From assembly GCA_022606425.2 (NCBI GenBank), contig JAHDVF020001465.1:310001-374000 (forward strand): DNA of 64,000 bases, read 5' to 3'. The stretch comes from Lepidostoma basale (taxonomy: Eukaryota > Arthropoda > Insecta > Trichoptera > Lepidostomatidae). Under the pieces are notes generated by a model that had not been told where the DNA came from, did no database searches, and saw only the letters and a list, made by a program, of their open reading frames with translations. This document shows positions 31,135 to 39,797 of the stretch, piece after piece. The position numbers and the translations under genes are program-made. Numbering within the stretch: the first letter of the stretch is position 1; every line of letters starts with the position of its first letter.

Positions 31135-32660
31135 TCAACCTGAAACGAAAAGTGTATGAATCCTGCGTTCTGCGAGTTGGTACTTATGGTCTTGAAACTG
31201 TTACATTGTCCAAACAAAGTGCCGAGAAACTACGAGTGACCCAAAGAGCCATAATAATAATAATAATAATAATAATAATATGCTTACTTTTAAAGCGCCG
31301 TTTTTATGATGTAATCACCTCAAGGGCGCATTAAGACGTGTTTTAAATCTAAAAATCTAAATGTGACCGCTTAAAAAACGATCGGTTTAAAAGTATAGTA
31401 GAACAAAGTATAAATGTTTAAATTGGGTATGAAATATGAAAAAGATGGGTTTTCAATTTAGATCTGAAATCTGTCGGATCATTTATGCATCTAAGGTGTG
31501 AAGGGAGATTGTTCCAAGCTGATGGACCGGCTACCGCGAACGCTCGATCCCCGAAATTTGTACTGGGGCAACGCTTCGGCTCAACTAATCTTCCTATTGC
31601 TGAGGAGTTAGCCGAGCGAAGTGTGGATTTCCGTGAATTTAGGCTGTCCGTTATACAGAGTTCAGATATATAACTTGGTGCCATTCCATGTAGCGTTTTG
31701 AAGACTGCCCAGCAGAGTTTATACTGGATTCTTTCTGGACTTTTAAGCCAGTGAAGTTCTTTGAGATGTTGTGTTATATGGGACTTTTTTGGAATGCCTT
31801 TAATGAGCCTTGCTGCTGCATTGAACGCAGATTGAAGTTTGTTTATTTGTTGTTTTGGAATGTTTGCATAAATTCCATTACAATAATCAAGTCGTGACAC
31901 AACGAAGGAATTTACAAGAGTTTTGAAAGTGTCATGGGGAATACTCCTTTTGACGGATTTTAATCGTCTTAGGTGGAAGAAACTAGCGCTGACCGTGTTA
32001 TTAATTTGGGATTTTAGAGACAGATTTGCGTCAAGATAAACACCAAGAAGCTTTGTGGAGTTTTTGGGAACGATATCATTGTCAGCTGTTGAAATTGAGG
32101 AATGATCGATAAGATGTTGACGCTTTGCGGAAGAAGTCCAGAGAAATTCCGTTTTGGATGGATTTAGTTTAAGTTTGTTTGATGCCATCCATCTGGATAT
32201 GGCATCAATGCAGTTGACAGTTATTGACGTAAGATGTTTGGTGTCATCAGGGTTGCAGAAAAAATAAAGTTGCTGATCAGCATAGCAATGTGAGAGGAGA
32301 CCAAAGGATTCGGTTAGGAATAAGCCTAAGAGACAGAGTCGGAAACGATACGGTGAGAGAAAAACCAAAGGTCGCCGTCATCATCCACCGAGTGGCGAAT
32401 CTAAAATGGCAATGGGCAGGTCACGTAGTCAGAAGCTCAGATGAAAAGTGGACAAGAAGACTGCTGACTTGGAGACCGTGGACGGCAAAGAGAAGTGCAG
32501 GGCGACCGCAACTACGGTGGAAGGATGATCTGAACAGACACGTCGGAATAATCTGGATGCAGCCTGCATAGGACAGAATGACATGGAAGCAAATGGAGGA
32601 GGCATTTGTCTAGGAGTGGACGGGAATAGGCTGAAGAAGAAGAAGAAGAAGAAGAATTTG
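31135..32660 (+). mobile_element. LINE-F copy interrupted by a CR1/L2-like LINE
   Basis: 31135-31253 encodes KRKVYESCVLRVGTYGLETVTLSKQSAEKLRVTQRA. After the insert, about 32286-32660 continues RIRLGISLRDRVGNDTVREKPKVAVIIHRVANLKWQWAGHVVRSSDEKWTRRLLTWRPW, GRPQLRWKDDLNRHVG, ending in (AAG)n. The uninterrupted equivalent lies at 44880-45345. Confidence 0.85.
31254..32285 (-). pseudogene. CR1/L2-like LINE ORF2, C-terminal part
   Basis: A minus-strand frame of about 290 residues starts at YADQQLYFF, corresponding to RT motif C (usually YADDTQLY), so an active-site Asp is lost. It continues with the thumb region (LKLNPSKTEFLW, LGVYLDANLSLKSQI, VVSRLDYCNGIYANIP, LQSAFNAAARLI) and ends with the typical GDRAFAVAGPSAWNNLPSHLR..DFRSKLKTHLF. 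The 3' tail complement is (ATA)n at 31253-31282. It is 5'-truncated at the catalytic motif. Confidence 0.9.
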
Positions 32661-32874
32661 CTTAACATTGTTGAAATCCTACTATATTTACCCCAACCAA
32701 GTATAGACATCAATATTTTATTCTGTAAAACCTGAAATTTATCAACATCTCCTTTATTATTATTATTATTATTTTGTTGAAAAAACTCCTTACATCATTA
32801 CAGCGCAAGCCAAATCGATGTAAAGGGTGAAATAAAAGAATATCAAAGGAAATATACATAGAACCATTTATTTG

Positions 32875-33345
32875 AATATAGAAGAGAGAGCGAAGCATGG
32901 AACTGGCAAAAGAAGGATAAAAGTAGAATAAATGCAGTAGAAATGAGATCTCTTGATCTCTTGATACTCTGTGTATGATAGAGTGTCGAATGAAAATATA
33001 AGAAGTGAATGTGGTGCGAATGATGGTGATATGAACAAAATAATGAAAAGATCATTAAGATGGTTTGAACATATGGAAAGAATGAATGAAGAAAGAATGA
33101 TAAAAAATCATATGTTAACGATGTAAATGGAACTAGAAATAGAGGATGACTGAGAAAAACGTGGCACGATAAAATAAATCAAATATTGAATGTCAGCCAT
33201 GTGAGGAGTCAGAGCAATCAACGCGCGTGCATGTTGCAATGTTGAGGAAGCGAGAGAAATATGTCAGGAAAGGAAAGCGTGGCAGTCTATTAATTCTGCC
33301 TCCCCTTCGGGGAGACGGCGTGATGGTTAGTTAGTTAGTTAGTTA
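32875..33345 (+). mobile_element. LINE-B 3' fragment
   Basis: From SEAWNWQKKDK through the RWFEHMERMNEERM region to GACGGCGTGATGGTTAGTTAGTT. It has several frameshifts and a short duplication at 32950-32965. Confidence 0.85.
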
Positions 33346-33549
33346 GAAGAGAGAAAATGAAATAATTATAATATTATTATGCAATAACGGAATTTCTTAA
33401 GTTTACCTCTTGCAATCCTGCGTGCATTTATTGCAATAATAAAAAAATTGGAAAAATCGAGTTACGACAAATTGCACAACTGCAATTGGTTCAAGAATCT
33501 AGATCAGTTTGCCCGTTAAGATAATGTACTCGTGCATAGATGCATAGAG

Positions 33550-33770
33550 TCAAATATAATATGACGCCATTTACCCGGAAGGGTAAGATGAGAGAAAGGA
33601 TCGCTCCACTATCTACCCTGACACGTCCCCCTAGATTCATCCGCTTTCATATAACAAGCCATACATTCACGTCGAATTTTCCGACACCTGATGTGACAGA
33701 CTTTTAAAAATTGATTAATGTTTTCCTCGATCATCCTCGACTTCACACTGTATTCACAATATAATAATAA
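33550..33770 (-). mobile_element. LINE-B relic
   Basis: Complement of a diverged LINE-B terminus (GACGCCATTTACCCGGAAGGG) with the following CMACYMKADEXRG/QINQ-like text. No TTAG tail. Confidence 0.5.
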
Positions 33771-33959
33771 TAATAAATAGGATAGTTACTAGAACGCCAT
33801 TTTTATGAACTACTTATCTCAAGAGCGCTGTAGAAAAATGCTCCGTTTTATGAACTAGTTAAAAAAAAATGATAAACATATTTAGTATGGGGGCTGCACC
33901 TGACTATAATTAATAGGAAAAACTAAAACTCCATATTAAATAATTAATAGGAAAAAAAG

Positions 33960-34105
33960 TCTGTTTTCTAGAAGTTTTGTTACATTTTATGTGAATGACA
34001 TGTTCGCTTGTCTAAAGCATTATCAAATGATAACAAACGTAGGATTAACCTTAGACAGGCGAAACATGTAATTCACATAAAATATAATAAAACTTCTAGA
34101 AAACC
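33960..34105. repeat. foldback element, family H
   Basis: Arms CTAGAAGTTTTGTTACATTTTA and TAAAATATAATAAAACTTCTAG surround opposed GAAC/GAAAC motifs (minus about 33988-34030, plus about 34040-34072). The minus motif has lost one A of GAAAC. Confidence 0.7.
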
Positions 34106-34299
34106 AAAGAGTTCCTTATTATTAATTACAATTAATTGCTACAATGATTTGGCTTTGTTTTCGAAAAAAAAAAACGATTGAATATGACTTCAATACATTG
34201 TACATTTAAACATACTAGACACTGGGGCTTGTAGTTCATGTTAGAATGAGGTTACCATTATACCATATTCCCTCATGTTCTCTCATGTAGAACATGCGG

Positions 34300-34765
34300 G
34301 AATATGGTAGCTATCGCGATATTCCTTTTAGGAATGCTTGGGACCAATTCTCTGCAGCTTCGAAGAGATAGGCATCTCATAACCTATTTCTTTAGATTAC
34401 TCAGGGGATATTTCGAGAATTCGGCCGTGCTAGAGGGTGTCCAGTTGTTTGTCTCTAATATATATCTCCGAAAGGAACAGCATAGATTGTTTTATCTACC
34501 GGCCGCCAGAACCAAGCTGCATCTGGTGACATTGGTGGGAAGAGCAATTAATCTGCTGAACGCGTTCTCCTCGAAGATCGACGTTTTTCATATTAGTGGA
34601 AGTACGTTCAGAAGGCAAATACTCTTGATTTTGGAGAGTATCTTGTCTTTCTAATGTCGAACCATCTCTCATCCGTTTCTGGTAGTATACTATATACAAT
34701 ATATTATTTTTCCTCTTCTCAATAGATGCATCAAACCTTAATTTTGTAATGTCTATTGATGAACT
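34300..34765 (+). mobile_element. LINE-A 3' fragment
   Basis: Encodes IFLLGMLGTNSLQLRRDRHLITYFFRLLRGYFENSAVLEGVQLFVSNIYLRKEQHRLFYLPAARTKLHLVTLVGRAINLLNAFSSKIDVFHISGSTFRRQILLILESILSF with a stop, a 116-residue open frame without break, then the 3' UTR. Confidence 0.9.
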
Positions 34766-34769
34766 GATT

Positions 34770-35215
34770 TGAATAATATTGATCATGTAAGGGCCGCTTA
34801 AATGCACGATAAAGCAGTAATGTATCGCGCCCGACGGAAGGTTATATTAATTTCGTCTAAGCGTAAGAACTTTTTGGCAGCCATTTTAAGATGGTGAAAT
34901 CGCGCACCTTAATTAGTCGTCCATTTGATAGGAATGTTTATTACAGATATTCTTGCGGAATGCCGGCCGGCGTGTCCATTGGCTGGGCGGTAGAGGGCCC
35001 TACGGACCGTTCGCTCTCCATACACGAGTTTTTACACCTTTAATTACCCGGCACAGGGGCGCGCGAGACTATATTTTGCCCAAGAGTGCTTCTCAACATT
35101 TTTCAATCGCACACCCCTCCAACAAACAAATATATTCACGTTGAACTAAAACGCCTGTCTTATAGGAGTTTTATTATACAAGACGTGTTTTTAAAGTACG
35201 TACCGTTTTGATATA
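34770..35215. other. no gene seen; GC-richer patch
   Basis: 35% or so of this interval (34940-35110) is GC-richer than the surroundings, but no coding homology or repeat family is evident. Confidence 0.4.
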
Positions 35216-35219
35216 AAAA

Positions 35220-35395
35220 AAAACAAGTACTTCTTGAATAGTCCATTGTTTTGGCCGAAACACAAAGATACATTAACATTTTAAACTGTTAATGAACAAA
35301 CTTTGTTTTGTTGTATCACAATTGTATTTTATTTTACGCGACAGCTATTTTCTCAACCTATGTTGACATCATCAGGTGTTACAATAATATATCAA
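35220..35395 (-). repeat. foldback family A, single decayed arm
   Basis: TCCATTGTTTTGGCCGAAAC at 35241-35260, then the family A arm as complement. The hammerhead-like core at 35340-35384 reads CUGAUGA but GAAAC has mutated (G12 to A, C15.2 to U), so it is a relic. Upstream ATTGT can pair with downstream ACAAT across an A-rich internal loop, extending stem I. Confidence 0.6.
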
Positions 35396-35542
35396 ATGTC
35401 AAATTTTCATGATTTTTCGAATCTTTATGTGTATTTGTTCCTATGTCAATTTGAATATGATGTTATTAAAATAAACAAAAGTGATCTACTTTGGGAATTA
35501 ATTAAACATTGTTTAGACCACTTTTTTAGTAAAAAAATATCA

Positions 35543-35592
35543 AAATACACGACATGTTTCAGAGGATACCTCCTCCATCTTCAGGTGTTAAA
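35543..35592 (-). ncRNA. hammerhead-ribozyme-like motif, family E
   Basis: Minus strand: stem I ACAC (35588-35585), CUGAAGA (35584-35578), U, helix II GGAGGA/UCCUCU with a GGUA-type loop, GAAAC (35560-35556), loop AU, GUC (35553-35551), stem I GUGU (35550-35547). Every core base matches the hammerhead consensus (CUGANGA/GAAA/UH); stem I pairs perfectly for 4 bp. The only anomaly is the extra U at 35577. Cleavage would follow C35551. Confidence 0.7.
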
Positions 35593-35599
35593 AATATAA

Positions 35600-36010
35600 C
35601 CAAAACAAAACAAAGGAAGACTTATAAAAACGCATTTAAAATTCGATACAAAAATTCAAAATTACAAATTATGTTTGACTATTTGTTGTAAGTAGGTACT
35701 AACAATTATTTTTTTAATACTAAATAACATTAAATAATAATAATACATGATGATAATATAATTTAGAAAAACACATACATTTGAAAAGAAATAATTTATA
35801 TATAAATTAATAAATAAATAAATGATTAATTTGCATTTGGTTGGGAATGGGAGCTTGAGAGATTAAATGTAGACAAAGTATTTAAGGAGAAAGGAGTAAA
35901 AGGAGGAATCTGATTATTTATTATATTTTCACCCAATTTCACCGACCTGAGGATTTCCAAATTTTCAAGTTTGTTTAATTTATTGTTATTATTAGCTGTG
36001 TGTAGAAAAA
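35600..36010. other. very AT-rich spacer
   Basis: Poor in complexity, with no ORF. It lies between a hammerhead-like motif and the PLE relic and may be decayed PLE sequence, but I see no homology. Confidence 0.4.
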
Positions 36011-36268
36011 AATCAAAAAATCAATTCCTCGTCACATCAAACCAGTATATTATACACAAAATAACCTTGGCCAACTCCTTTTAAATTCTAAACAAAAAAC
36101 AGACATTTGGCAAAAAAGTGGCGTATACAAAATTAAATGTACTGTGATGCTTTTAACATAGGCAAAACAGGACGAAATTTCACCAAACATTCTGTTTTTT
36201 CTGTGATGGCTAACCATTGTATTAAATTTGACCATAGTTTCGATAAAAGTGACACAAAATTTCTATAA
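36011..36268 (+). pseudogene. Penelope-like element GIY-YIG endonuclease relic
   Basis: In one frame 36020-36145 reads KPVYYTQNNLGQLLLNSKQ, KTDIW, QKSGVYKIKC. A 2-base shift then gives CDAFNIGKTGRNFTKHSVFS, VMANHCIKFDHSFDKSDTKFL and a stop at about 36268. GVYKIKC...NIGKTGR is the GIY-YIG core with its Arg, and the downstream ANH...H-F spacing is typical of the Penelope endonuclease. The reverse-transcriptase part was not found upstream. It is the only PLE coding trace in the window. Confidence 0.82.
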
Positions 36269-36275
36269 GTGATAT

Positions 36276-36328
36276 GAAATATTCACGACACGTGTTTCGT
36301 CTTATGAGGACATCTTCGAGTGTGCAGG
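36276..36328 (-). ncRNA. hammerhead-like motif, family F, beside the PLE relic
   Basis: Minus strand: stem I CAC (36322-36320), UCGAAGA (36319-36313, C3U4 changed to UC), U, helix II GUC/GAC, GAAAC (36298-36294), loop ACGU, GUC (36289-36287), stem I GUG (36286-36284). It lies 10-20 bp after the GIY-YIG stop and in the opposite orientation to it. Confidence 0.5.
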
Positions 36329-36334
36329 CTTAAA

Positions 36335-37040
36335 TATGTGTTACTTATACGAGTATAGACTTTGGGGTATGTCCCCCCACTTCTACAAAGATTATTTGTG
36401 GAAGTGGTTAATAATTATAGGTGCATTGTTAGTTTAATTTCTGGGTATTTCTGTGGACAGTAATTGGCTGACTCTTTTTATAACTTGAATATTAATATGA
36501 ATAATTTCTTTGATATAATTTTGAAGTTCTTGCTGAAATTGAGTTAGGTACCTAAATATTTTAATTAAAAGAACGGTTAGTTACTTTTTATAGAAGCAAA
36601 TATTAAAGGTGGAAAATATAATAATAAAATAATAATAACAATACTATTAGTACAGTACAATACAGTAATTAGAAGGAACAATTACACATAGTAATATAGT
36701 CAAAATCGATAAAACATAATAAATTAAAAACGATAAACAATAACAAGAAATACATAGATTACATTAATAGGAAAGTTGACAAAAGTTGAAGGTATTATTT
36801 TTTAGCTTGATTGTACAGGGGAAAAGTTTTTAATGTACTACATACTAATGGGGTATAAGAAGGAATTTGGAAGAAAGTTTATTCATTAACAGTTTAAAAA
36901 GTACTTCTAGTAACAATTTTATTTTTACGTAAAAGACAGCAGTTTTATTTACTTTTCCACATAAGTATCACCAATATTAAGACACTTAACATACCTATTA
37001 TTATAACAATATTAAGATACTAATTTCTTGACCCAAATGT
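36335..37040. other. no gene seen
   Basis: AT-rich. Weak similarity of 36485-36535 to the 5' half of element C (GAATAATTTCTT...AAGTTCTTGCTG), nothing else. Confidence 0.4.
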
Positions 37041-37044
37041 AGAA

Positions 37045-37605
37045 ATAAAATGCAGAATTGTGGCAGCAAGAGCTACATTTAATAAAATGAAATCACTCTT
37101 CTGCAATGATAACATAAATTTGAAACTCCGCCAGAGAATGATCAAATGCTATGTGTGGTCTGTTTTATTGTATAGATGTGGAACGTGGACCTTAAAAGTC
37201 AACTCAATGAACAGACTGAAAGCATTTTAAATATGGCTCTATCGCCGAATGCTCTGAATTCCCTGGACAGATATAGTACTACACCAATACCGAATTCCTG
37301 AGGTGAGCCAGAGTTGACAGGGAGCTGTTATCAACTATCAAGGTTCGGAAGATTTCACATCTGGGTCATGTACTGCGTGGGGAAAAGTACCACCTTCTCC
37401 AACTGTTATTGGAGGGGAAAATTGAGGGACGCCGAGGGTCCGGTAGGAGATAGATGTCCTGGCTGCGAAACGTGAGGGAGTGGACTGGCATCCGAAGTGT
37501 GAAGGAGCTGCTCCGAACGGCGCAGGACAGTGACAGGTTCGCTGAGGTGATCGTCAACGTTGGGGGGACCCGACAGGGCACTTGAAGAAGAAGAAGATTA
37601 TGACA
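37045..37605 (+). mobile_element. LINE-E ORF2 C-terminal fragment, longest copy
   Basis: Encodes IVAARATFNKMKSLFCNDNINLKLRQRMIKCYVWSVLLYRCGTWTLKVNSMNRLKAF, a stop, IWLYRRMLRIPWTD, then a frameshift, VRKISHLGHVLRGEKYHLLQLLLEGKIEGRRGSG and EWTGIRSVKELLRTAQDSDRFAEVIVNVGGTRQGT with a stop and an (AAG)n tail. Confidence 0.88.
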
Positions 37606-37659
37606 CTAGTCATATCGAAGGGTGTGTTCTGATCTACTTTTCTGTTTATAATGTGTCTT

Positions 37660-38135
37660 TTATATAAACTGTTTTTTTAAAAATTCATTTCTGCTCTTTC
37701 TAAAACCTGTCCTCCATCCATCCCATCCCAATTTATTCATTCTTACTTAACATTTTCCCGCCTCTCTCATACACTATCTTCTTCCTGTTTAAAACATTTT
37801 GTTTGATATATATTTGTCTTATTGTGTATTAATGTGTATTTTATATCATTTTAATGTGTTTTTTTTTACTAATTTAAGGTGTGGTTTATCTAATATTTAC
37901 TTCTGATTTTATTTAATAATAAAGAGATGTGAGGCCGCGCGGGAGATATATAAGGTTTAAAGAATAGATTAAATGTGGTCTGTCATTCTTTTGATTAATT
38001 ACAAGGAAAGGCTAAATTAAATTAACGTAAGTCCCGGATGGACAAGGAACAGGCCTAGATAGTGCAGCGAGACTGACGAAAGGGCGTCGCTGCGTCCTAT
38101 AACAGTCTCGGGTGGTGGTGGGAACCTTATATAGT
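37660..38135 (+). repeat. repeat K, copy 1
   Basis: 37970-38135 matches 46085-46245: AGATTAAATGTGGTCT, then GTCCCGGATGGAC, CAGGCC, AGGGCG, CCTATAACAG, CTCGGG. Each copy is preceded by a T-rich stretch ending in an AATAAAG-type signal. No coding sense was found; it could be the 3' UTR and flank of an unidentified element. Confidence 0.55.
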
Positions 38136-38667
38136 CATATCGAACTATAAGCTTTTGTATTTCGTCGTGAGAGAAGTTTGCCGCCTGATTTAACATCTAC
38201 TGCAACACGGCCGTTTTAAGACTATCGTCATCATTGTGGTGTTGACCTCCGAGATGCTTCTTCAGATGCAGAAACACGTGGTAGTCACTGTACAATATAA
38301 TTTACGGCGTGATGGTTAGTTTGTAAAAATACTGACGAGGCGCCACTGTCTTAACGTAGAGTAGGGATGTATTGGTACGTTTCGCGATTTTAATTGCCCC
38401 AGTGGACAAAAACACATGTCAAAACGATAGGAGATGCGAGAGGGAAGAGTGCGCCCGTCAAGTCCAGCGATGGCTGCGAATGTTAAATTTTATTGGATTT
38501 TTTTACACAAAGGGACGGCTGGAGATGTTTTGATCACGTACAAGTATTACTTACTTCCTTCGGTACAAACAAAATCTTCAGGATACAATGTAACGCAGTA
38601 ATTACGTAATATTCGATTAAAATTCCCATTTAAAGTCGAACCGTGTCTCATGCGTTCCTTGCGTATT

Positions 38668-38929
38668 AAAGGCGGGCCATACTGTTTTAAACAAGCTCTC
38701 CACATCAGTCTCCACCGGCGGCTTAAAACTGTGTAGACACTTGTTTGAAACCAAAATTCGTTTGACCTTCAACAAACTTTGTAGACGGACGCGCGTTTAA
38801 ACACGCATTCCACGTGTGGAGAGCTTGTTTACAACAGTGTGTGGACGCTACACCAACCGTGGGCTCCACAGCTCTCCACCAAGGTCACCCCTGTGAAGAG
38901 TTTGTTTCAAACAGTGTGGCACGGCCTTT
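38668..38929. repeat. MITE, ~262 bp
   Basis: Left end AAAGGCGGGCCATACTGTTT and the complement of the right end AAAGGCCGTGCCACACTGTT are inverted repeats over ~36 bp with partly repeated internal motifs (AAACAAGCTCTCCAC, GTGGAGAGCTTGTTT). No transposase. The left flank (38630-38665) resembles the LINE-A 3' UTR. Confidence 0.7.
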
Positions 38930-39797
38930 ATATAATGAGAGAAGAGGCATGCAAAAATAGTGTCTTGGTGATGAATGTGTCTAAATCTAAAGTGATGGTT
39001 TTCGAGAAAGGAGAATGAATGACGATTTATGATATAAGTGCGATGGGCGAGAAATGGGAGCAAGTTACCGAATTTACGTATCTGGGAAGCATGTTCACAA
39101 GAGACGGAAAAATGGAGAAAGACGTCGAAAGAAGGGTTGGTGCAGAGAATAAAACAAATGGCGCACTCAAAGTCATTACTGCAAACAGAAATATATCCAC
39201 AGAAGCAAAAATGGCAGTACACAATGGAGTTCTAGTGCCAACCCTTGTGTATGGAAGTGAAGCTTGGAGCTGGCCAAAGAAGGATGAAAGCAGGATAAAC
39301 ACCGTAGAAATGAGATCACTAAGAAGAATGTGCGGGAAAACTTTGTATGATAGAATACCGAACGATGAAATAAGAAAGAAATGTAAGGCAGATGACTGCA
39401 TCATGGATAAAATTAAAAAAAGGATCCCTGAGATGGTTTGGACATATGGAACGAATGGATGAGAGTAGAATGGTTAAAAAGTTGAACGCAAGCATAGTGA
39501 GTGGAAAAGAAGCCGAGGACGACCGATGAAAACATGGCATGACCAAATTAAACAATTACTAAAAGGCGGTCACATTCGAAGTCGGAATAATCGACGTGCG
39601 TGCATGGTACGATGTATGAATGTAGAGAAAGTCCGAGAGGTATGCCAGAACAGAGCATTGTGGCGATCAAATCAAATCAAATCAGTTTATTTCATCAACA
39701 GACATTACAAAATATTTTTAAGGCATCTATTGAGAACAGGTAAAATAATATATTATATATAGTATACTACCAGAAACGCATAAGAGATGGTTCAACA

